NCBI GenBank assembly: GCA_016288675.1
Contig: JAEELC010000170.1
Span: forward strand, 1 to 9,761
Source of the DNA: Acholeplasmatales bacterium
Lineage (GTDB): Bacteria; Bacillota_I; Bacilli_A; Acholeplasmatales; Anaeroplasmataceae
Direction: 5' to 3'
DNA length: 9,761 nucleotides
Shown one piece after another: positions 1-5,936 of this stretch; within the stretch, counting starts at the first letter, position 1; each line of letters starts with the position of its first letter. Under the pieces are notes generated by a model, which saw only the letters and a program-made list of their open reading frames with translations, was not told where the DNA came from and searched no databases. Made by a program: the position numbers and the translations under genes.

Positions 1-6
1 AATAGT

Positions 7-1029
7 ATGAAAATTTTAGTTTTAGGTGGAGCTGGTTATATCGGTTCTCATACAACAATTAAATTAATTGAAAATGGATATGAATGTGTTATATTCGATA
101 ATTTATCTAATTCAAATCCAATTGTAATTGATCGCATTGAACAAATTACAGGAGTTCGTCCTACATTTGTAAAAGGTGATATTTTAAATAAGAATGATCT
201 TGATAAGGTATTTGAAGATTATAAATTTGATTGTGTTATTAACTTCGCTGGATTTAAGGCGGTTGGAGAATCTGTTAAGAAACCTCTTGAATATTATCAT
301 AATAATATTACTGGTGCTATTAACGTAATGTTTTCTATGAGAGAACATAATGTCTTCAATTTAATATTCTCTTCAAGTGCTACTGTTTATGGTACCCCTA
401 AGAGCGTACCTGTAGACGAAACATTTGAAACTGGTGGTACAACTAATCCATACGGAACTACTAAACTATTTATTGAACAAATCTTAAAAGATTTATATGC
501 TTCAGATAATAGATTTAATATCGCATTATTACGTTATTTCAATCCTATTGGAGCTCATGAGTCAGGTTTAATTGGTGAAGATCCTAATGGTATTCCTAAT
601 AATCTTGCACCATATATTACTCAAGTAATGGTTGGTAAGAGAAAAGAACTTACTATCTTTGGTGATGATTATGATACTCCAGATGGTACTTGCTTAAGAG
701 ATTATATTCATGTATGTGACTTAGCTGAAGGACATGTTCTTACTATTAAGAAATTACTTACTAATCCAGGCTTAGTTATTTATAATCTAGGTACTGGTAA
801 GGGTTCAAGTGTATATGATATTTTACATGCATTTGAACGTGCTTATGGTGCTCCAATTCCTTATAAGGTTGGACCAAGAAGAGAAGGAGACGTTGCGGCT
901 AACTTTACTAAAGTTGATAAGGCATTTAAAGAAATTGGTTTCAAAGCTAAATTTGATATCAATGATATGGCTCGTGATTCTTGGAGATGGCAAAAGAACA
1001 ATCCAGATGGATATAATACAAAAAAATAA
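7..1029 (+). CDS. galE: UDP-glucose 4-epimerase
   Basis: Cytoplasmic NAD-dependent short-chain dehydrogenase/reductase that interconverts UDP-glucose and UDP-galactose, feeding the Leloir pathway and surface glycan or glycolipid synthesis. The 340-residue length is normal for the family. The Rossmann dinucleotide motif GGAGYIGSH lies at residues 7-15, with D31-N32 of the adenosine-binding loop next. NFAGFKAVGES follows at 79-89, and the catalytic residues Ser124, Tyr149 and Lys153 (in SSSATVYG and NPYGTTK) fall at the same numbers as in the E. coli enzyme. LRYFNPIGAH, the GEDPNGIPNNL substrate loop and LRDYIHVCDLAEGH complete the signature. Position 299, the substrate-gate residue (Tyr in E. 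coli), reads Asn, so UDP-GlcNAc/GalNAc epimerisation is possible. The start gives the canonical N-terminus; only six bases precede it, so promoter and ribosome site lie outside. The gene is monocistronic at its 3' end because a terminator follows at once. Confidence 0.97.
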   Translation: MKILVLGGAGYIGSHTTIKLIENGYECVIFDNLSNSNPIVIDRIEQITGVRPTFVKGDILNKNDLDKVFEDYKFDCVINFAGFKAVGESVKKPLEYYHNNITGAINVMFSMREHNVFNLIFSSSATVYGTPKSVPVDETFETGGTTNPYGTTKLFIEQILKDLYASDNRFNIALLRYFNPIGAHESGLIGEDPNGIPNNLAPYITQVMVGKRKELTIFGDDYDTPDGTCLRDYIHVCDLAEGHVLTIKKLLTNPGLVIYNLGTGKGSSVYDILHAFERAYGAPIPYKVGPRREGDVAANFTKVDKAFKEIGFKAKFDINDMARDSWRWQKNNPDGYNTKK

Positions 1030-1040
1030 ATAGACTATAT

Positions 1041-1090
1041 AAAAGTAATCACTAATGATAATCTTATATTCATTATTGATTACTTTTTTT
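1041..1090 (+). terminator. Rho-independent terminator of galE
   Basis: A long hairpin starts 11 bases after the galE stop. The outer arms AAAAGTAATCA (1041-1051) and TGATTACTTTT pair. After one C/T mismatch the inner arms TAATGA (1053-1058) and TCATTA (1070-1075) also pair, leaving an 11-base loop. A run of seven T (1084-1090) follows the stem and overlaps its base. This is a textbook intrinsic terminator and separates galE from the nusB operon. Confidence 0.9.
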
Positions 1091-1167
1091 ATACATTTAT
1101 TCATTTGAAATGATATGCAAATCAAAATTTACAGAGATAATCTTTGATTATATTTAAAATGTAACTA

Positions 1168-1196
1168 TTGTTAAATAGGTTTAAAAATGATAAAAT
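1168..1196 (+). promoter_or_regulatory. Sigma-A-type promoter of the nusB operon
   Basis: TTGTTA (1168-1173) is separated by 17 bases from TAAAAT (1191-1196). A TG one base upstream of the -10 box (1188-1189) makes it an extended -10 promoter. The expected transcription start is near 1203, giving a leader of about 22 bases before nusB. The rest of the 1030-1224 gap holds only the galE terminator and AT-rich DNA. Confidence 0.7.
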
Positions 1197-1224
1197 ATCT
1201 AAAGTAAAATAGTGAGGTTTATAT

Positions 1225-1632
1225 ATGCAATACAATAGACATAAAAATAGACAATTTGCAATTCAAATATTATATACAGTAGAACAAAATTCTACATCAC
1301 TTGCTTCTGCGGTAGAACAAGTATTTTCTGGTAAGTTTGAAAAGAGCGATGAAGCTATCGCATTCGCTAATTATACAATGCTAAAGCTTGAAGAAATTGA
1401 CAACTTAATCGAAACACATTTAACTAATTATCATTTATCACGTTTAAATTCAGTAGATAGAGCTATTTTAAGACTTGCTACTGCTGAAATGCTTGAAAAT
1501 AAGACTCCAGATGGAATCATTATTAATGAAGCTTTAGAGTTAACTCGTGAATTCTCTGATACAGGAGATAATAAAGCTGTTCGTTTCAATAATAGCGTTC
1601 TTGATGCTATTAAAACAGATTTAAGAAAATAA
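1225..1632 (+). CDS. nusB: Transcription antitermination factor NusB
   Basis: Small all-helical RNA-binding protein that, with NusE (ribosomal protein S10), binds boxA in rRNA leaders and supports antitermination and rRNA maturation. The 135-residue length is typical. The N-terminal RQFAIQILYTVEQN corresponds to the family's conserved first helix (R..A.Q.LY..E). The most diagnostic segment is at about residues 75-131: SVDRAILRLATAEML, then INEALELTREF and KAVRFNNSVLDAI, matching the family pattern of DRAILRL, INEAVELAK and FVNGVLD. GAGG at 1214-1217 is seven bases before the ATG. It is the first gene of a three-gene operon; xseA begins seven bases after its stop. Linkage of nusB to exonuclease VII genes is usual in Bacillota, but folD, which sits between them in Bacillus subtilis, is missing. 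Confidence 0.94.
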   Translation: MQYNRHKNRQFAIQILYTVEQNSTSLASAVEQVFSGKFEKSDEAIAFANYTMLKLEEIDNLIETHLTNYHLSRLNSVDRAILRLATAEMLENKTPDGIIINEALELTREFSDTGDNKAVRFNNSVLDAIKTDLRK

Positions 1633-1639
1633 GTATATT

Positions 1640-2983
1640 ATGGAAGAAGAAAGATATTTAACTGTAACGGCTTTAAATCGTTACATTAAATATAAATTCC
1701 AATACGATACAAATTTAAAGGGGATTTTGATTGAAGGAGAATTATCAAACTTCAAACGCCATTCAAGAGGTCATTTTTATTTCACCTTAAAGGATGAATC
1801 AAGTCAAATCTCTTGCATTATGTTTGCGTCTAGTGCCTCTAAAGTAAACTTTAATCCTAAAGATGGAGATAAAGTTTATTTAAGAGGAGATGTACAAACA
1901 TATGAACAAGGTGGTACATATCAAATATATGCCACAAATATGAAATTATCTGGTATTGGTGATTTATATTTACAATTTGAAAAGTTAAAAAAGGAATTAG
2001 CTAGTGCTGGTCTTTTTGATGAAAGATACAAGAAGCCTTTGCCTAAATATCCAAACACAATCGGTGTAATTACATCTCCTACAGGAGCCGCAATTCATGA
2101 CATTATTACAACTACAGCTCGTAGATATCCACTTGCTCGTATTGTTTTATATCCTGCACTTGTACAAGGGGAAAATGCAAAAGAAAGTGTTGCAAGTCAA
2201 ATAAGACATGCAAATGAAGATGGACTATGTGATGTTTTAATTGTAGGACGTGGTGGTGGTTCACTAGAAGATTTATGGGCATTTAATGAAAAAATAGTCG
2301 CTATGGCTATTTTTGATTCTAAAATTCCTGTAATATCTGCAGTAGGTCATGAAGTTGATTTTTCAATTTCAGATTTTGTGGCAGATAAACGTGCAGCCAC
2401 ACCTACAGCTGGTGCAGAGCTTGCTACTCCTAATGTTGTTGAAATTAGAGAAAATATTTCAGAATACATTCATCAATTAACTAAAAATATTAAGAATAAA
2501 ATAAATGATAAAGAATCAAATTTAGTACATATCTTAAATAGATTAGATGCGCAAAATCCTTTAAATAAATTAAATCAAACAAAAGATAAGCTTGATAGTT
2601 TAGTTGAAAGATTGAATATAGCCTTAAATAATTCAATTATTAATAACACAAATCAGCTTAATAATTATAACAAAAGCTTAAATCTACTTCTTAATCGTCA
2701 CTTACAAGCTGCTTCATCTCGTTTAGATAAAGCGAATAATTTGTTAAATCCTTATATAAAAAGAATTTTAGATAATAAAGAAAATGAATTTAAACTTAAT
2801 GTTGAAAAGCTAAAAGCTTTAAATCCGTTATCTATTATGGATAAAGGCTATAGTGTAGCGATGAAAGAAAAGAAAGTTATTAAATCAGTTAAAGATGTAA
2901 AAATAAATGATACATTTAATTTAAGTCTTAAAGATGGTACATTAAGTGCATGTGTAATGGAGGTTAAAGAAAATGGAAAATAA
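1640..2983 (+). CDS. xseA: Exodeoxyribonuclease VII large subunit
   Basis: Catalytic subunit of exonuclease VII, a metal-independent enzyme that degrades single-stranded DNA from both ends into oligonucleotides during repair. It acts in the cytoplasm as a complex with several XseB copies. The 447 residues show the full domain order. An OB-fold lies at about 1-105 (TVTALNRYIK, IEGELSNFKRHSRGHFYFTLKD). The catalytic domain has GVITSPTGAAIHDI at 142-155, GRGGGSLEDLWAFNE at 203-217 and GHEVDF/DKRAATPTAGAE at 236-260. A long Asn/Lys-rich coiled coil spans about 265-390, where XseB docks. The C-terminal motif LNPLSIMDKGYSV lies at about 394-405, followed by DGTL. There is no clear Shine-Dalgarno in the seven bases after nusB, so translation is probably coupled to nusB. 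Its last 11 bases overlap xseB. Confidence 0.97.
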   Translation: MEEERYLTVTALNRYIKYKFQYDTNLKGILIEGELSNFKRHSRGHFYFTLKDESSQISCIMFASSASKVNFNPKDGDKVYLRGDVQTYEQGGTYQIYATNMKLSGIGDLYLQFEKLKKELASAGLFDERYKKPLPKYPNTIGVITSPTGAAIHDIITTTARRYPLARIVLYPALVQGENAKESVASQIRHANEDGLCDVLIVGRGGGSLEDLWAFNEKIVAMAIFDSKIPVISAVGHEVDFSISDFVADKRAATPTAGAELATPNVVEIRENISEYIHQLTKNIKNKINDKESNLVHILNRLDAQNPLNKLNQTKDKLDSLVERLNIALNNSIINNTNQLNNYNKSLNLLLNRHLQAASSRLDKANNLLNPYIKRILDNKENEFKLNVEKLKALNPLSIMDKGYSVAMKEKKVIKSVKDVKINDTFNLSLKDGTLSACVMEVKENGK

Positions 2984-3194
2984 GGAACAAAGCTTTGAAA
3001 GCTTAATGACAGAATTAGAAGAAACAGTTAAGAATTTAGAAAAGACTGATATTTCTTTAGATGATGCTGTTAAATCTTATTCTAAGGGATTAGAACTATC
3101 TAAAAAATTATATGAAATTTTAGATAAGAATAAGACTTTGGTAACTCAAAAGATGACTGATCAAGGTCTTGAAGATTTTAAAGAAGAAAACTAA
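2973..3194 (+). CDS. xseB: Exodeoxyribonuclease VII small subunit
   Basis: Short helical subunit that binds the coiled coil of XseA and is needed for active exonuclease VII. The 73-residue length is typical. The family pattern is clear: SFESLMTELEETVKNLE, then ISLDDAVKSYSKGLELSKK, matching the usual F E..L..LE.IV..LE, LE.a...YE.G..L signature of two antiparallel helices. The ATG overlaps the end of xseA by 11 bases in another frame. It has its own strong ribosome site, GGAGG at 2959-2963, nine bases upstream inside xseA, which fits a subunit needed in excess over XseA. It is the last gene of the nusB operon. Confidence 0.95.
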   Translation: MENKEQSFESLMTELEETVKNLEKTDISLDDAVKSYSKGLELSKKLYEILDKNKTLVTQKMTDQGLEDFKEEN

Positions 3195-3199
3195 TTATA

Positions 3200-3228
3200 T
3201 AGGCAAATTTTATTTGCCTATTTTTTTT
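3200..3228 (+). terminator. Rho-independent terminator of nusB-xseA-xseB
   Basis: TAGGCAAA (3200-3207) and TTTGCCTA (3213-3220) form a perfect 8-bp stem with a five-base loop, followed directly by eight T (3221-3228). It begins five bases after the xseB stop. In Bacillus subtilis transcription would continue towards ispA and dxs; here the operon ends. Confidence 0.93.
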
Positions 3229-3245
3229 AATAAGAAAAATATAAT

Positions 3246-3272
3246 CGCTTTTACTATGATATAGTAGAAGCG
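3246..3272. repeat. 12-bp inverted repeat with 3-base loop upstream of dxs
   Basis: CGCTTTTACTAT (3246-3257) and ATAGTAGAAGCG (3261-3272) are complementary at every position apart from one T/G wobble, with GAT between them. It lies after the xseB terminator and before the dxs promoter. The sequence after it, TTTATTATAATTG, is T-rich but interrupted. It could be a second, back-up terminator, an operator for a dimeric regulator, or RNA structure. The sequence alone does not decide. Confidence 0.6.
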
Positions 3273-3282
3273 TTTATTATAA

Positions 3283-3311
3283 TTGTTTAAGTATGTAAAA
3301 AATGTTAAAAT
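3283..3311 (+). promoter_or_regulatory. Sigma-A-type promoter of dxs-tlyA-recN
   Basis: TTGTTT (3283-3288), a 17-base spacer and TAAAAT (3306-3311), with TG at 3303-3304 forming an extended -10 element. The architecture is nearly the same as that of the nusB promoter. The predicted start near 3318 gives a leader of about 30 bases before the dxs ATG. Confidence 0.65.
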
Positions 3312-3338
3312 ATTTATAACTATTATTTATGAAAAGCT

Positions 3339-3342
3339 GGTG
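3339..3342 (+). promoter_or_regulatory. Ribosome binding site deciding the dxs start
   Basis: GGTG, complementary to the CACC of the 16S rRNA tail, lies five bases upstream of the ATG at 3348. A GTG at 3342 opens the same frame two codons earlier but overlaps this site and has nothing usable in front of it. ATG 3348 is therefore the better start. Confidence 0.55.
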
Positions 3343-3347
3343 TGATT

Positions 3348-5183
3348 ATGTACGATTTAAAGTCTATAAAAGACCCTAAATTTTTAAAGAATATGTCGAT
3401 AAAAGAAATGAAAGCCCTATGCAGTGATATTAGAGAATTTTTAATTGATAATATTTCTAAAACTGGTGGACATTTAGGTTCAAATTTGGGTATTGTTGAA
3501 TTAAGTGTTGCCTTATTGTACGTTTTTGACCAACCTAATGATAAGATTATTTTTGATGTAGGTCATCAAATGTATACGTATAAAATTTTAACAGGTCGTG
3601 CTAGTGGATTTGAAAACCTTCGTCAGTTTAATGGCTTAAACGGATTTGCAGATTATGATGAATCAGCATATGATGTTTGGGAAAGTGGTCATTCTTCTAC
3701 AAGTATTAGCGCTTTAGCTGGATTTATTATTGCTAAGCAAAATGGTGAAGATATTAATGATTGTGTCGCAGTAATCGGAGATTCAAGCGTTGCAAATGGC
3801 GAAGCCTTTGAAGCTTTAAATTTTATAGCTACAATTGATAAGAATAATCCTATTATTATTTTAAATGATAATAAAATGGGTATTTCTAAGACTGTAGGAG
3901 CTACGGCTAAAATATTTAACCTAATGCGTAAAAGCTGTGTATATCACGGTATAAAGAAGGTACTTCAAATTATTTTACCTAAATTTATTACGGGATGGTT
4001 CCATCAAGTTAAACGTGGTGTTAAAGCCACTATTCAGCATGAAAATATTTTTGAGGATTTAGGACTTGATTATTATGGACCATATGATGGTAATAATTTA
4101 AGAGAGGTTATTAGAGTATTAGAACGTGCAAAGGAAAGTAAAAAGCCTTGTGTAGTTCATGTATATACTAAAAAGGGTAAAGGATATTTATTTGCGGAAA
4201 ATGATACTGAAGGAAAATTCCATGGTGTAGGACCATTTGATAAAGAAACAGGTAAGCCTTTAAAAAAATATGAAGAAGATGAATTCTCATATTCTGAATT
4301 TGTAGCTTCATCTATCAACGATGTAGAAGTTAATAAGCATGTTGTATGTGTTACTCCAGCGATGATTGTAGGTTCACGTTTGAAGCATTTACAAAATGAA
4401 CATCCTAATGCTATTTTTGATGTAGGTATTGCAGAGGAACATGCTGCAAGCATGTGTGCTGCATTAGCGTTAAATAATCAAAAGCCATTCTTATTTGTTT
4501 ATTCAACATTTGCTCAACGTGCATATGATCAAATTTTAAATGATATATCACGTAGAAAGCTTCCTGTAACTATTTGTATCGATAGAGCTGGTCTTGTATC
4601 AGGGGATGGTTCAACTCACCAAGGTATTTATGATGTTGCTATGTTTACATCAATGCCTCATATGATTGTATGCCAAGGTAAGACTTTAAAAGAATCAAAA
4701 GCGCTATTAAAATATATTTCTCAAATTAATTATCCTTCTGTTATTCGCTTCCCTAAAGCTAATGAATTTGCATTAGGAGATAATGTTGAAATAAATGATA
4801 TGAGCTGGGAAGTAGTTAAAGAAAGCGATAAGAATGTTATCATTACATACGGTACTTCAGTTATGCGTATATTAAAATTAGTTAATGATAATAATTTAGA
4901 TGTATGTGTTGTAAATGCTAGATTTATAAACCCTATTGATGAAGCTTACTTACATACATTAAAGAATAAGCATGTATTAGTTTATGAAGAAGTAGTAGAA
5001 AATGGCTCTTTAGGTTCATTAATTAGCCAATATTCTATGAAGAATGATTTAAATATAAAATTATCTCATGTCGCAATTCCTCAAGGAGCCTATATTCCAT
5101 TTGGAGATGTTAATAATATTAGAAAAATATTTAGACTTGACGATGATAATCTATTAAAGGAGATTAAGGAATTATGCGACTAG
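3348..5183 (+). CDS. dxs: 1-deoxy-D-xylulose-5-phosphate synthase
   Basis: Thiamine-diphosphate enzyme joining pyruvate and glyceraldehyde 3-phosphate to give DXP, the first step of the MEP isoprenoid pathway and a precursor for thiamine and pyridoxal; cytoplasmic dimer. It has 611 residues from ATG 3348 (613 from the GTG at 3342). In ATG numbering, His42 lies in GGHLGSNLG and His73 in DVGHQ. The cofactor motif is GDS (144-146) to NDN (173-175), AEEHAA starts at 362, and STFAQRAYDQ contains Arg391. DRAGLVSGDGSTHQG includes Asp420 and His424, equivalent to E. coli D427 and H431. The order is TPP-binding, pyrimidine-binding and C-terminal transketolase domains. The usual GDG of the TPP motif reads GDS, and the PHK after GHQ reads TYK; the catalytic residues remain. 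It heads an operon and overlaps tlyA by 10 bases. The ispA gene expected in front is absent. Confidence 0.95.
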   Translation: MYDLKSIKDPKFLKNMSIKEMKALCSDIREFLIDNISKTGGHLGSNLGIVELSVALLYVFDQPNDKIIFDVGHQMYTYKILTGRASGFENLRQFNGLNGFADYDESAYDVWESGHSSTSISALAGFIIAKQNGEDINDCVAVIGDSSVANGEAFEALNFIATIDKNNPIIILNDNKMGISKTVGATAKIFNLMRKSCVYHGIKKVLQIILPKFITGWFHQVKRGVKATIQHENIFEDLGLDYYGPYDGNNLREVIRVLERAKESKKPCVVHVYTKKGKGYLFAENDTEGKFHGVGPFDKETGKPLKKYEEDEFSYSEFVASSINDVEVNKHVVCVTPAMIVGSRLKHLQNEHPNAIFDVGIAEEHAASMCAALALNNQKPFLFVYSTFAQRAYDQILNDISRRKLPVTICIDRAGLVSGDGSTHQGIYDVAMFTSMPHMIVCQGKTLKESKALLKYISQINYPSVIRFPKANEFALGDNVEINDMSWEVVKESDKNVIITYGTSVMRILKLVNDNNLDVCVVNARFINPIDEAYLHTLKNKHVLVYEEVVENGSLGSLISQYSMKNDLNIKLSHVAIPQGAYIPFGDVNNIRKIFRLDDDNLLKEIKELCD

Positions 5184-5935
5184 ATCTTTATTTAATCGAA
5201 AACGGATTTTTTAAAACTCGTTCTCGTGCACAAAATGAAATAAAAAGTGGACATGTACTTGTTAACAAGAAAATAGAAAAATCTAGTTATGATGTTAAAG
5301 AAAATGATTCTATTGAAATAGTTAATCCTATTCCTTATGTGTCTCGTGGTGGATTAAAACTTGAAAAAGCTATTAAAGTATTTAATCTTGATTTTAAAGA
5401 TAAGGTTGTACTTGATATAGGAGCTTCAACTGGAGGATTTACTGATTGTGCATTAAAAAATGGTGCAAAATTAGTATATGCCGTAGATGTAGGAAGTAAT
5501 CAATTAAATAGTTCATTAAGAAATGATCGTCGAGTTATTTCATATGAACAAACAAATATATTAGACACAGATATTAAAGATAATATTGATTATTTAGTAA
5601 TGGATGTATCATTTGTAAGTATTTTACACCTAGTAAGTGCTATAAAAAAATATTTAAATGATTCTAATAAATTAGTATGTTTAATTAAACCTGAATTTGA
5701 AGCTGGTTCTATGAATAAAAAGGGTGTAATTAAAGCTCCCAATATTCATGAAACTATTGTTAATAATGTAATTAACGCTTTAGCATTACAAGGTCTATAT
5801 GTTAATGCACTTGATTATTCTCCTATAAAGGGTGGTAGTGGTAATATTGAATTTATTTCCATTATAGAAACAACACGTAAAGGTCGTGTTGATGTTAAAA
5901 AGGTAGTTAAGGAATCTCATAAATTGGAGGGATAG
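5174..5935 (+). CDS. tlyA: TlyA family 16S/23S rRNA 2'-O-methyltransferase
   Basis: S4-domain, S-adenosylmethionine-dependent methyltransferase. Characterised TlyA proteins methylate the ribose of C1920 in 23S rRNA, and in the longer type also C1409 in 16S rRNA, which sets sensitivity to capreomycin and viomycin. The S4 RNA-binding domain spans about residues 1-50 (RLDLYLIENG, SRAQNEIKSGHVLVN). A short linker leads to YVSRGGLKLEKA (55-66). The FtsJ-like domain follows with SAM motif DIGASTGGFTD (81-91), MDVSFVS (143-149), LIKPEFEAG (170-178) and GNIEF (223-227). The tetrad Lys62-Asp144-Lys172-Glu226 matches K69-D154-K182-E238 of the Mycobacterium tuberculosis enzyme. The start overlaps the dxs end by 10 bases, with AAGGAG and AAGGA repeats just upstream. 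Haemolysin names for this family are historical. Whether this protein modifies one or both rRNA sites cannot be told here. Confidence 0.93.
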   Translation: MRLDLYLIENGFFKTRSRAQNEIKSGHVLVNKKIEKSSYDVKENDSIEIVNPIPYVSRGGLKLEKAIKVFNLDFKDKVVLDIGASTGGFTDCALKNGAKLVYAVDVGSNQLNSSLRNDRRVISYEQTNILDTDIKDNIDYLVMDVSFVSILHLVSAIKKYLNDSNKLVCLIKPEFEAGSMNKKGVIKAPNIHETIVNNVINALALQGLYVNALDYSPIKGGSGNIEFISIIETTRKGRVDVKKVVKESHKLEG

Positions 5936-5936
5936 T

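Noticed and set aside
809..1033. A 74-codon open frame on the plus strand inside the end of galE
   Set aside because: It is the +1 frame shadow of galE, has no ribosome site and no family pattern.
823..1125. A 100-codon open frame on the minus strand over the galE end and terminator
   Set aside because: It is antisense to conserved galE codons and crosses the terminator hairpin; its product is unremarkable and there is no plausible start site.
3240..3245. TATAAT after the xseB terminator as a promoter of its own
   Set aside because: No -35 hexamer lies at 16-18 bases; the closest, TTGCCT, is 20 bases away within the terminator stem. In DNA this AT-rich, chance TATAAT is common.
4157..4453. 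A 98-codon minus-strand open frame inside dxs
   Set aside because: Antisense shadow of a well-conserved catalytic region, with no ribosome site.
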